NCBI GenBank assembly: GCA_020650975.1
Contig: JAIPMN010039895.1
Span: 1-24,845, forward strand
Source: Apostichopus californicus
Lineage: Eukaryota; Echinodermata; Holothuroidea; Aspidochirotida; Stichopodidae
Reading direction: 5' to 3'
DNA: 24,845 bases
Below are positions 8,400 to 19,886 of the stretch, one piece after another (the stretch's first letter is position 1; every line of letters starts with the position of its first letter). The notes beneath the pieces were generated by a model. That model saw only the letters and a program-made list of their open reading frames with translations, ran no database searches and was not told the origin of the DNA. The position numbers and the translations under genes are program-made.

Positions 8400-11300
8400 T
8401 TAAGGATTAATGAATATTCATGATCTCTTCACTGTAATTCAGTTTTTGTCGTATTTGCTTTAACCCAATTAGATATTATGAAGCAATAATGTTTTACCAA
8501 TATAACAAGGTTATGGCTATACATGTCAATAACTCTCAAAACAGGTGAGGCTGGTATAGTTGCGGTTGGGATAACAAAAATAAAAGTGCTGATATCGCTA
8601 TGTGTGCCTTATAAATTAAAACTTTCTCGTCAAGTTCATGCCAACATTTTCTAGAAACAAGTGCTTTTTGAAAGATTATTAACTTCCAACTTATTACCAA
8701 ATATTTAAGATTGTATAATAAAATGATCGTAAAGTATATTGCTCAATGTGGCACACGGTGACCATTTCTGATTTTGTTCCCTGTGGATTCCCTACATGCT
8801 ATTTACCTAAACTCGAGATGAAATTCCTCATTGAATTTCATTATGTAAATTAAAGATGAGTTAATAAACTGGTATATCAATTATACCGATACCCCTGGCC
8901 ACTATATATTCTTACTGAAATCATTTCTCCCGTACAATGTCCTTTCCCTTCCCTGTTCGTCCTCAACTGCACTGGATACCACGTATGTCTGTTTCTATGT
9001 ATTAACAACGTCATAATGCTTATAAATATATGATAACATTTCTTTGAGGCCTCTTTTAGGTAACACTTTGTCACGCCCGTGTGCAGGGTTTTGCTTAAAC
9101 TGTGACCTAAAACGAAAGCGAAAGTGTAAATTAGCTGAGAATGTTTATAATACATTGATGACGATATCCGATTCTATTTTATTTTATTATTTTATTTGCT
9201 TCATAATCATAGACTTGTTTACAACATAAATTTCAATCCTTTCTTGTTTTCTTTCTCTTTGACTCAGTTTCTAAAGGTCGTAAACATTGACCTATATTGA
9301 TGTCTGGCAGTAATATAAATGGCTTATTTCATCGTTCATGGTAGGATTTTGTGGTCTGCAGTAAAAGAGATATATCGTCTCGTTAACACCGCGGTTTATG
9401 GTATATCGTAAGCTGACATATTGTGGCAATTCATCCTTAGCAAGAGAAAGTATGGCAGGTTGATACAAAGTTCAGTGATGGGGTAATGATTGCTCCCTGT
9501 TTTAGGTGTTTAATTAGTCAACTTACTGATAGTTATCATTAAATTAGTAAACAAATAAAAAAGAACACACATCAACGTTCAAAATACGAAAGGGAAGAGG
9601 GGAAGGGGATGGCTGGAAATCTGGACACACTAACATATATGACGTCATGATCAATTGTTGGTGCGTAAGATATACATCACCACATATATAATGACAAGAA
9701 TGGACTGGATAATGTAGGAGGGGGGGGGGGTGAGGTTGGCGGGGTTAAGTTACATGATTTAGGTTGTACTGAGGTCACATGTAGTTCAATATCCTACTAT
9801 TAACATTGCCTTGCCAAAGTCGAATATAAATCAAGCAATTTCGACGACTATTTTTCCGGAAGTCATTGTTTTCTAAGATTAATATATTACGGAAAACGAC
9901 AGTCGATCCATTTCAAGAGTGAGGTAAGAACGGGATGTGTGTGAAAGGCTAATGTGACCGGAACGACGGTAAAACCTGATCATGTTTGGTCAGCGTACGG
10001 ATGAAAATAATTTAACATTGAACGACACTTTAAGTAACATGTTTGTGTGTAAAATTGTAACTTCAATCTTCCCGACCAAGCCATGTAATGTTAACTCCTA
10101 TGATAATATTATCAACCTACCTGACCATGTGGCTGTGAACGTACACCTGCTGATAAGAAATAAACTGTTTGAACTAATAATACAGGATAAAATACATTTC
10201 TGTTATCTGACATAAATTTAGTGTAAGTTTTTACTTCTTCATTTACAAGCCTTCTATCTGCATGTATTATTACATCGTGTAATGATATCATAATTAACCT
10301 GAACTTACTCTTAAGCAAACGTTACTTTACACATCTGTGATGAAAAGAAAATGTTTCTCTCTTTATAAACCCTAAAGCAGCCGTATTTCGACTTATCAAG
10401 AATGCTACCAAAACCTTCAGACTATTCAAAATTAGATAAATTTAATTAATCCAATTAATGCATCTTGTTTTTAGTCGGTTAATGAGAGTAATTAATCAAG
10501 TACATAAATCTTGCAACCTGTCGTCACACAGATAGTTTTTTTATCTAGATTTAATCCTTTGGAGAACTAAAGATGAACTGGAAACATCCAAACTTTAATT
10601 AACTGTTTGTTTGAATTAAACCTTACAATTTCAACGAACAATTTTGCTACGGTAGTCCTGAAGCGAATAACAGTTTTATCAAAATCAACCGAAATATTTG
10701 CTTTAAATATACAAAGAATAATCCACTTAGCCAAGAAACGAAAGCGTCCAACGTTACAGACTAGCATTCAATCTATAAAATACACTTAAAAAATATTGCA
10801 TTCAAAGTTAAACCATTTCTCTGCACTGGCCTTTAACAATATCAGCATTGATCGCCGCACAGTTCTAATTTCTCTGTGAATAAATGGTATGAGCGCCCTC
10901 TAAAAACAAAGTTTGCATCTCACTGGGGAAGGGCACAACTTTCTTCTGCTTATAACAAAGTTACCGTAAGATGAAGACTGTGGATTACGGTCAGGATAGT
11001 CAGAGTGAGGTTGTAGGATTATTTCGATCATCCATGTTTATCTGAGATTAGAAGGGCCGCCCTAAAGTTCGTTAGTTGTTGATGTTCATAATAATGAATA
11101 TTCAAAGAACATATAATTATATAGATATTAAACATCAAGAGAAACAAAAGTGGAATCAGAGTAATGTACAGCTTACTACCGTTAAAGCTATTTCAATACC
11201 TTGGAGGTTGGGGCGTGGAAATTTTGAGAGATTATAACCAATTTGATTTTCGTTTACGTTGTGAATACAACTATACATTTACAGGCTAAATTTAGTTATA

Positions 11301-12155
11301 GCTAAACCATTCGTTTGAACGATATGTTTATGATGGGCCAAACTTGTTTTTATGTACAGAATTTGAACAGGATGACTATCGAAATATTGCTTATTATGGA
11401 CATTTGGCATATATGGATACAAACGATTATTCCGGTTAATTATTCTATAATCTAGCATTTTGAACGATAAGCCTGCATAGTCGGTCAAAAAACTTTGATT
11501 AACAATGATAAACTCCGATTATTAACCAGACAATCGGTCTAATTTTTAACCGATAATCCAATTTCATTGACTATAAGCTTTCATTTTCAGTTGTAAAACC
11601 TGGAGTACCGGTTCAAAACAAGACCGACATTGAGCAATAATCCAAATTTCCGACAGAATCAAACTGGAGTATATCATTAGTGGGTATTTCAGGAATAATT
11701 TCGACATGCGAGTAAACATCCGGTAAGATTAGCATAACAATACCAGTAAAATCCCATTCTGAATGAGATGAAAACCGCAGGTGGCTTTAGCTTTGTGAAC
11801 AATCCAGGGACATAGATGTTCTGTTAGTCATACAGTATTGTATTAGGATAGCTTGAATAGGCTCGTTGCTCGTGCATAAAATCCAACACTAGCAATTGAA
11901 CGTACAGGGACTGCGGTTGTTAGTGTAACCATGCACTTAATTAGTGAAATAATATTTACTTCAAAGGCATAAATTAAAGACACTGCAACCTTCTCATCGT
12001 GCTCTTCATCCATGGAAATGTTTGTGCAAATTATTCTCGTTGGATCAATATCCCAGGATTTTACCTTGTGAATATTTCGCAATGATTTCGTAATCCAAAG
12101 TGATGTATCATGAATTCAGGATCAATAGTTTTCAGAGACCTATACATCTTTTCGA
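8400..12155. other. No gene recognised
   Basis: This 3.7-kb AT-rich stretch has only chance-length open frames (the longest on either strand is 92 codons). A G11 tract lies at 9720-9730. A weak exon-like stretch ends at the GTAAGA donor near 9923 but has no supporting partner. No repeats of note were seen. Confidence 0.5.
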
Positions 12156-12402
12156 GGGCTGAGAAAATGATTCCTTTTGAAGGAGGATTTAATTTTTCGA
12201 GAGGACAACTTTGCTTTTATATCTGGATATACTTTAAACTATAGCATAACGATAGTTCTTTTCGGATGGTGAAGTTCGTACGTAATTTATGTTACCTTCC
12301 TGACTTCTCGAAAGTTTTGGAAATTAACAGAAATTGGATGTCAAAGTATTGTCCCGTTGACCTCTCGTCATCTCATGTGAGTACACTTTCCAATGAAATT
12401 TT
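12156..12402 (+). other. Duplicated segment, copy 1 (promoter and first-exon-like)
   Basis: It is homologous to 13943-14195. Shared blocks include TGAGAA..TGA at the left, AAGTTCGTACGTA (12272), TGTCCCGTTGACCTC (12349) and a donor (GTGAGTAC here, GTAAGTAC in the other copy). Similarity continues a short way past the donor. The co-linear conservation ending in a donor suggests a duplicated first exon with its upstream region. Confidence 0.65.
12266..12376 (+). CDS. Candidate alternative first exon, copy 1
   Basis: From ATG at 12266 a 37-codon frame runs to the donor GTGAGT at 12377 in phase 0. A second in-frame ATG at 12338 would give a 13-residue start, MSKYCPVDLSSSH, which aligns with the 15-residue start of copy 2 (both contain CPVDL). 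Phase 0 matches the acceptor-like site ending at 16123, so splicing would yield a 153- or 177-residue protein. No transcript evidence can be read from DNA. The segment may also be a dead duplicate. Confidence 0.35.
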
Positions 12403-13942
12403 TTGTTCATATTTTTAATCTGGAATAAACGGTATTAGTTTAAACACTATAGCAACAGTTCACTTCTCCAAGACCTAGGTTATTGTCACATCAACAACCA
12501 GAAACACTATCCAGAATTAATTAACTTTAACTGGCCCATGATTTTCTTCAAAAAAAGAAGCAACTTGTAATGACCTTTATTATAATTAATTTTGATAAAT
12601 ATATAAATTAAAATATCGGCTAAACAAGTAACAGTCTAATTGTTTTTATGGTTAAAAATGAAGTTTTGAACATCCTCCGATGGTCAATTACCACCCAAGC
12701 CCAAAATGAAAAATTAGAATAAGGTATATTAGGTAAGACAATAGTCTTTGACTTTCTTGATAGAGGCGAAACTATCTAGTGCAGTCATTGTCTATCATTT
12801 GTGTTGAATACACAGAAACCAGATCAAATACACTTTCACATGTGACTCATTCCTTTACGTAATTAAAGTAAATTAGTCATCATTTCCAGGGTAAGAAAAT
12901 CGTTTCTTGTTAACTAAATCAGAGCCAAACCTAACTTGATATTACAACCGATTTAAACTAAGTATCAAACAAACCTTGTCACGCTTATGCATACATTAAT
13001 CGCCGTTCATTGTTTTGCGAAATTCAACGGCGTTGTAGTACAATCCGTTAACATCTCAGTGTAATTAACTTCTTTACTAATAATACTGATAACAAAAATA
13101 ACAACATTTCCCCATAAAAGTTTAATGTCCAGGCAAGCACAATTTTTTTTTGTGACGTTAATTTTTATTTGAAATGTTTAAAGCACCACTGTAGTCTATA
13201 CCTACCTTTACTACTTTTCATTTTTCTCTTTGAAATTTCTTGACCAACTTTTAAAATTACATTTAATTATCAGAATTGATTATAACACCATTTGAATATA
13301 AATTGCTGTCATGGTGAAAATGGAAATTCCCAAGTTTATATTCTTTAGTACCATCATAAAATAATTTATGAATTATATCAATCCATTTACTGGGATTAAA
13401 CAACACGCATTTCGCATGCGCAAATTTAAATACATTTCTCTTTTTGCTCATACTGCTTCTTAAGAATTTGATAATATAGTGTAATATGATCGAACCATCG
13501 ATATTATGAACTTGTTGAAATACCAAACTTACTTGCAAATCAATATCAGAGAGATTTCTATCAGCAGTGTTCCATCAGCGTTATCTATAAACAGAACATA
13601 CAGATATAAGCGTATAGCTAAGTTCCCGTATTCCAATATATAGGCCTACATAGGCTTGTAACCACTGAGTTTAGTTGGCAGTACGTGGTAATTGTCGAAA
13701 GTTTAATTCCTGTTAAGTTTAATTCATTTAATTTTCCTTTTTAATCATGACATTATTATTGTTAAAAATTATGCTCATGGTGAAAAGATATGTCGGCCGT
13801 ATTTTCACAGCGTTGTAAATCTACAGAAAGTTCGTTCGAAGTCTTCTCGCTGGTACCTTCGGTTCTATTTCCCTTACGTTCCTCAATATAATGACGGCAA
13901 TTGCGAGCTCATGACTAAGACTAAAGGCGTTGCAGCGCTTTA
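12403..13942. other. Spacer between the duplicated segments; no gene recognised
   Basis: A 91-codon minus-strand frame (13263-13538) and AT-rich DNA fill the space. I found no copy of the downstream LRR-like exons here, so copy 1 does not have its own visible gene body. Confidence 0.45.
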
Positions 13943-14195
13943 GGGTTGAGAACGTGACTGCTGGTGGAAGAGGATTGTATAACTATCAATGGTATCAGTT
14001 TAACGTCATATTATCATCGTACTTTATAGTCTTCGCTTCCGAATTCTTCTTTCCTGGATGAAGTTCGTACGTATTTTGCTTATCTTTGGATATTTCTTGA
14101 TAATTCCGCGACACTATGGAAGGTTTGTCAAACCACTGTCCCGTTGACCTCCCCCTTTATGTAAGTACTCTCTTTTACTGAATTACTTTAAAAAC
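13943..14195 (+). other. Duplicated segment, copy 2 (promoter and first-exon-like)
   Basis: It is homologous to 12156-12402 at an offset of about 1.79 kb. It keeps the AAGTTCGTACGTA block (14061), TGTCCCGTTGACCTC and the splice donor. ATG at 14058 opens a 29-residue hydrophobic frame (MKFVRILLIFGYFLIIP...) that stops at 14145-14147 and overlaps the second ATG at 14116 in another frame. Confidence 0.65.
14116..14160 (+). CDS. Candidate first exon, copy 2
   Basis: ATG at 14116 gives 15 codons (MEGLSNHCPVDLPLY) up to the consensus donor GTAAGTAC at 14161, in phase 0. This is the frame conserved with copy 1 (shared CPVDL). Joining to 16124 would give a 155-residue protein without a signal peptide. 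The frame is blocked upstream by stops, so 14116 would be the start. An overlapping upstream frame from 14058 could reduce its translation. The duplication and phase match support this, but it is inference. Confidence 0.4.
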
Positions 14196-16078
14196 AGTAA
14201 GTCATAAACTACAGGCTACATACTTGAAAGAAATTGTTACTTATTGAACTTTCTATTCTCCACCCCAAATAGCGTAGGATTAATTGTGGACTGGTGCATG
14301 GTTTTGTCCAATAGACCTATATTAGTTGTATGTAAGGTTTAACGATACTTTTACAACTAAAGATAAAGCTATTTCCTCGGGTGTTTATTACAGCCAACGC
14401 TGTGCAACAACGAAGGAATATATACTTAATCTGTGGATAGAAAACCTCGTGATAAAAATTGCTATTTGTGATCTCATTAACACTATCATTTGATATGCTG
14501 CCCTCTATTCCTTTCACTGTTATACAACCAAAATGAAAGACACGATCGTGACTCATTATCTTACCAAATCGTCACAATTGACCTTTAATATTTGCAATCA
14601 TATAATATAGTAAACCTATTTATTATAACTGGCTTATCTAACTAAACACTTATAAGGTAAGATCACCCAGGCCCCCGTTAAACATCAAGTTATATTGTCC
14701 GTCAGATAATCAGTGTCTGTTCGCGATGTTTGTTTGCTCTTCAATAACAAAGCCAGAGGGTTGACGGTACAAGGGTATGTATGGGCGTCATAGACATACC
14801 TCCATACCTAAAACTGTTGCCTTCAAAAAGTAAAAATAGGTAAACTTGTGTTACCGTCGAGTCAAAGGCACCCCTCCCCCTATTCATAAAGTTTGTGCCA
14901 CTGTTTGCGTATAGTTGTCAACGCGATAAAGAAAGGTCATAATTTGTTGCTTGTCGTTATTTGAAAAGCAGCAAATTCGTCAATTTGATCTTTTTTGTCC
15001 AGATGTAACGTTAGAATCACTCGAAATCTCGAGAGAGAAAAAATACAAATTTGTCGCGCCTTTCAGAACCACCGTATATTTTTCATCAGTGTTTAAATAC
15101 AAATGTAATGTAATGTAATGTTCTAGAGAGAGGACAAGGAAGGGGAGAGGAGAGAGTTCAACTGTTCATGTAGTTAATGTGATTATATGCACGTGTTAAT
15201 TGTATATCGTCAAAGCATTCCAGCACGCACGTTACGATAAACTGATCTGTGATTTTTAAATATCAACCAAACTGTTGTTACCGAGAAAAGTGAGTTTTGT
15301 CATGGCAATTAGAAAGTGCTCTTTTGTTTGAAAATATTCAAGAACTGGCATTTGCGGTAGAGAATTCACAGCGGGTCCGTTTGGTCGGAGCGTTTAAAGT
15401 AATACTGTGGTTGCCCCATTAAAAGTCACAAGTCCCACAGCTTTTAGAAGTTTGTGAGTCCACCCCCCCCCCACCCCACGACCCACCAAAATTAAACCCC
15501 CATGTTCCACCATCATGGATCCATAGTTTCGGAGTACCAAACATTAAACAACAGCGTGTCATTCATTATTGGCATATGGTTTTGTTTTTCCACCGCATAT
15601 AGAATGTATGGATTTTAGGATATTTCTATGTTATTTTTTGACATCTGATAAATAGGCCTATAGTAACATAGATAGTTTTATTTCAGTCCGTGTGTGGATA
15701 CACGTTAAACAGTACAATGTGAAGTTTGGTACATAAATATCGTAGTAATTCCAAACCTGACTATTCCTATTGTTTAAAGATCATCAGTGTTACGTTCAAA
15801 CGAGGTTAATATTATTTTAAAATTCACTATTTGAGTGTGTTCTAATCTTGTCTTGAAAATTATTCACAATGATCGAGCTGAACTGAGAGAGTAGAATATA
15901 CTCTACTGTGTGTATAATGTTTAAATGTGATCGATAGATGACTCTTTTGATTGTGTTTCTTATATATTTTATGAAATAATTGGAGTAATACTGCTAAACA
16001 CTATCAGATATGTGCCACATATCAGATATGAATAGTCAGTAAACTTAACAGTTGATTGATGATTATTCATATTAATCA
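14196..16078. other. No gene recognised; likely first intron or upstream region
   Basis: This holds AT-rich DNA with a C10 tract (15463-15472), a short TAATG triplication near 15106-15120 and a small hairpin GATATGTG-C-CACATATC near 16007-16023. A 79-codon minus frame at 14317-14556 is not convincing. Confidence 0.45.
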
Positions 16079-16332
16079 ATGAAAATACCATTAATAATCG
16101 TTCTACTCATTCTTTCATTACAGATACCAGTTTCAAGTTTATATCTCTTTGAGTCTTTCCAGTCAGTAGATGTCTTAACCAGTAACATTGTTCTTAAATC
16201 TCAACTTCGTATACCAATACTAGAGAACGTTGAGCAACTTTGGTTTGAGCAAAACGGACACGAAATGACAGAAGTTGAGTTGGATGGAATCTTCAGCTTT
16301 ATTGCGAAGTGTGAGAAACTGAAAACAGTAAG
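16079..16332 (+). CDS. Exon 1 (or exon 2) of the LRR-like gene
   Basis: ATG at 16079 begins MKIPLIIVLLILSLQIPVSS, which has the form of a signal peptide. However, the DNA coding residues 7-15 is also an excellent splice acceptor: TTCTACTCATTCTTTCATTACAG ends at 16123, and the following IPVSSLYLFESF frame is phase 0. Two readings are therefore open: a secreted protein starting at 16079, or an internal exon 16124-16332 fed by 12376 or 14160. The mature part has a single cysteine, which mildly favours a cytosolic protein. The donor is AAG|GTAAAT at 16333. Confidence 0.7.
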
Positions 16333-19300
16333 GTAAATATGCATCTTGAAGATCTTATTAATAACAAGTACATTGTGCCTGTCGTGGTCTGTCTAAAGGA
16401 AGAGTAGATAAAGAAATGCCGTAGATAAATGTATTTTAATTCAAGTATTTCTTCGAGTAAGCTTTCTTAGTTCATCATTAATAAAAAGCACCTGTGGAAG
16501 TGAGTATTAAAAGTACAAGGACTGGACAACACCGCAGGCATGTCCATCAGTAGATAACTTTGTATCGAAAAATCATTTTGTTCAACAAGGACACTGTATG
16601 ACTCCTGTCTTTTGGTATGACGAAAAGGTTTTACAAGAACGTGCAATGACAGATTGCGATTCACTGACGTACTTATGTCAAAATTGCTGCTTACATTAGT
16701 TATTGACTTCGGGGCATTTGTAATGTATACGAATAACCGCTACACCTCAACATATGCGCCTCTCTTTAGTTTTGGTAGTGATGACATCACTTCCGGTAGG
16801 TCATAGGCGAAGGAACCGGGGAGAGGGGACTGTAACCCACCCCCCCCCCCCAAAAAAAAAACAAGAAGACATTTCACTGAAATTCAGACAATATGCTGAT
16901 ATAGTTTCAAGCACTGCCAAAAAAAAACTAAACTGCAATAATATTTTTGGTGAGAATCTTTGGTTCCGTACAAAACCCACCCTCTGTTACTTAGACTAAC
17001 GTTCTAAGCTTGCCTGATTATAACCTGATATTAATGTTGTGGAGTTTTGACACAGTTCGCATTCCATGCCTTCTTCTCTGTCCAAGACGATGTCATGAAA
17101 AATATTACTAGTGGCATTCCTTATAACGAATTCGAAGTTCAAAGGTGAGAGGGGCTTCACCAGTACGCCCTTCCATATTGATTACATTTTCAGGTAAATC
17201 GTTACAACCCCCCCCCCCCCCACCAATTCAAATTGGGTTCCTACGCCCATGTTCAGGACCTACTCTACTGGGCTGACGTATCATCTTGTAAATGTTTGTA
17301 CATATGAGGCCCTGGTACAAACCTGTACTGAGGACCCTGGAATCAATGGTAGTAGTTGTTGGTAATTCCCAAGTTTACAAAACAACAATTTAAATCGCAG
17401 GAAATTCAAAGTTAAATCATTGTTCTATTTTCGATGTTTTTTTCTCCACAGATTTAACTATTCGTTGTTACCCGTCGGATTTCATCGTCGTGCAACATTG
17501 ACGTCACTAAATGAAAATAATGTTGAAGGTAATTGATGAAGTCATGAAAAATAATACTTTATCTGAATATACATATATATATATTATAACAACATACTTA
17601 GTGTTAAAATACTTGTTACATTGACACTGGTAACAAACGTGTAGTTTTTCATTTGTAACTTTTGGCTTTAACAATGACTAGCATCCCTCTAATTATTTAA
17701 CACCCTTTAAGAAATCTACACGGAGTGAAATACGTCAAAAAAAAAATTGATTAGTGTATATATGCCAACGGTTGTGGTATCTACTGATTGAGTTTAAGTC
17801 AATCATGACAGGTAGGTGTGACGTCATTGTGCTTTGTATGACGTCAGATACTTGTTATGTTGTCACCTGTAATTGTACGACTAAAGTTTTGTGCTGAAGA
17901 TCTAAAGGATGGTCCTTAGAAAATAAGTTATTCTACTAAATTTAAGACATTTCCATCTCTTTTCAGTTTTATGGTATCCATCAGAAGTTTGGTATCGTTT
18001 GAATCTCAACTCTGGTACTTGGCAGGTATGGATCAGTTTACATAATAGCAAAATATCAATAACGTGAATTACTTTATAATTTATGAAATATTTTCATCAT
18101 TTTTATAAAAGAACATTACATCATTATTTCCACTTTATCATATTTCTCTCTGTCAGAATTTCCCTGATGGATTTCTTTCCGAATCACATTGTGTCGATTT
18201 TTCTAGATTTTAAACAATTCTTTAGATTGACATCAACGCACCAGTGTAAATATAAATATTAGTTAGTGTTCAAGTGTACTCGCATGAAGATAGCTTTACG
18301 CCAGGCTGTCTTGATCTTGTTTTATATTTGTTTTAATTTTTTCCAGCACAAAATCGGCAAAACTGAACTCACTGAAGAAGACTACATTAAAGTGGTGAGT
18401 TCAGTTTACACTACGTACATAAATGTTTTTGTGCCTTTGCCTTAGCTTTGATTGGATGTTACGATTAATTTATAGTATCAATCAATATTCAGTAGGTTTT
18501 AGTTACCCAGAAAATAGTACGATACTTTGTCAGTTCTCCTTTATCATTTTCCTTACCTATTCACTTACCCTTATAACATACCTATTCACTAACCCTGTGA
18601 CTGACCCCATCACTTACATATTCACTAACCCTGTCACTGACCCCATCACATACCTATTCACTTACCCTGTCACTGATCCCATCCCTTACATATTCACTAA
18701 ACCTGTCACTGACCCCATCACATACCTATTCACTAACCCAATCACTTACTTATTCACTAACCCTGTCACTGACCCCATCACTTACATATCCACTAACATG
18801 TCACTGACCCCATCACTTACATATTCACTAACCCTGTCACTGACCCCATCACATACCTATTCACTAACCCTGTCACTGGCCCCATCACTTACCAATTCAC
18901 TTTCGCTGTCACTGGCCCCACTTACACATTTACTAAATGAACGTCATCGTCTTACGTTCGGTAATTGATGTGCTTAGTCAACGCTTGGAGGTCATATCAT
19001 CAAACATTTGTAACTTCAAATCATTGACTCCGATATCAGGTGCCGACCCAGTAGAGGGCGTCTTCCCTTTCCCTTTTCAACCAACAAATAAGTGATTGCG
19101 TTTAGACTTAACTATCTGACCTCCTATAGAATCTAACTTTGCCTCAGAATGGACCATTTGACGTTAACAAAACCTGAAGGAACCTTATATAAATATATTG
19201 GAATTTGATTCAACGATCACATGTTGGTTATAATGCATGTAAGTCTAGGTAATACTTGTACGCTGTAGATTTCATAATTACTTACGCGTGCAGACTTTAT

Positions 19301-19491
19301 AGCAGAAGAAAAGTTGGTTTAAAGCTTGGAAGAAGTGTGTCTCATTCTGGTTCAAATTTCTTTAAATATGAATTACATGACAGTATCAACGTTAATCACT
19401 GACGCGAACACTCTCCTACTATACTCTCCTGCAATAATTTATTTTATTTCTATATTCCTAGGTTTCCAGCTTCCGTGATATAAACGTCTAA
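16079..19491 (+). CDS. Five-exon gene for a small LRR-like protein (155 codons)
   Basis: Exons 16079-16332, 17452-17528, 17967-18025, 18347-18394 and 19462-19491 join in one open frame. Intron phases are 2, 1, 0 and 0, and all borders are canonical GT-AG with pyrimidine-rich acceptors. The product is 155 residues and ends ...SSFRDINV. Residues about 45-90 fit a ribonuclease-inhibitor-type leucine-rich repeat (VEQLWFEQNG..., then CEKLKTVRF one repeat later). ELTEEDYIKVVSSF near the C-terminus resembles another LRR helix. I recognise no specific family. It may be a short LRR protein or the tail of a larger NLR-like gene. Residues 1-15 look like a signal peptide but may be a misread intron end (see the exon entry). 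No AATAAA lies close to the stop. AGTAAA is near 19606 and AATAAA at 20477. Confidence 0.7.
17452..17528 (+). CDS. LRR-like gene, exon 2
   Basis: The acceptor GATGTTTTTTTCTCCACAG ends at 17451 and the donor GAAG|GTAATT follows. The first base completes the arginine codon split by intron 1 (phase 2). It encodes FNYSLLPVGFHRRATLTSLN and on to ENNVE, and leaves in phase 1. Confidence 0.7.
17967..18025 (+). CDS. LRR-like gene, exon 3
   Basis: The acceptor CATCTCTTTTCAG ends at 17966 and the donor GGCAG|GTATGG follows. It encodes VLWYPSEVWYRLNLNSGTWQ, which is tryptophan-rich and clearly protein-like, and leaves in phase 0. Confidence 0.7.
18347..18394 (+). CDS. LRR-like gene, exon 4
   Basis: The acceptor TTTTAATTTTTTCCAG ends at 18346 and the donor AGTG|GTGAGT follows. 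It has sixteen codons, HKIGKTELTEEDYIKV. If the intron were retained, the frame would run about 17 more codons and stop at TAG near 18443. Confidence 0.7.
18551..18936. repeat. 36-bp minisatellite inside intron 4
   Basis: About ten to eleven units of TATTCACTAACCCTGTCACT...CATCACTTACA, with shortened units near 18736-18750 and 18918. Because 36 is a multiple of three, a 181-codon frame (18423-18968) stays open and reads a 12-residue repeat with the core NPVTDPIT. It lies within the intron 18395-19461 and starts with no exon signals, so I read it as noncoding. Confidence 0.9.
19462..19491 (+). CDS. LRR-like gene, exon 5 with stop codon
   Basis: The acceptor TTTCTATATTCCTAG ends at 19461. Nine codons (VSSFRDINV) and TAA at 19489-19491 follow in the phase left by exon 4. 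The short length makes it the least certain exon, but the sequence continues the amphipathic helix begun in exon 4. Confidence 0.55.
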   Translation, partial: VSSFRDINV

Positions 19492-19886
19492 TATCAGCTA
19501 CGTAACTCCTGTATTGAGATTTTGAGAGTGTTCCGTCACCCTACGGTCAACTTTAAATCAATCTGATGACTTCAGAAGATGTTAATGCTTTGCTACCAAA
19601 TACTCAGTAAAAAAGTAATAATTTCTGTTAGTGGCATTGACCATTTTTTTAAATGAAATTTGGATAATAGTTAAATGTTGTACATATCCTTATTTGACAA
19701 AGTATGGTCAAGCTAACCTCAGTGTAAGATGTTAGAATGCATCTAAGAAGATCGCAAATCAACAATGTAATAAGACATAACAAACGTGAGGTGTCAGATT
19801 GGTCATGTGTGTGTTTACGTGGGTGGGGTGGAGATTAAGTGGGGTAGATTAATGGAGAAGTTAATGATATACTCAATACATATTAC

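Noticed and set aside
11843..12082. 79-codon minus-strand open frame with a possible donor (GAA|GTAAAT)
   Set aside because: The stretch WDIDPTRIICTNISMDEEHD looks protein-like, but no pyrimidine-rich acceptor precedes it and no partner exon was found.
13263..13538. 91-codon minus-strand open frame
   Set aside because: No recognisable domain. The length is within what chance allows here, and there is no convincing splice pair or promoter, although an ACTTAC word lies near its start.
16754..16999. 81-codon plus-strand open frame in intron 1
   Set aside because: It is interrupted by C12 and A10 tracts giving Pro/Lys runs, and it lies within an intron of the LRR-like gene.
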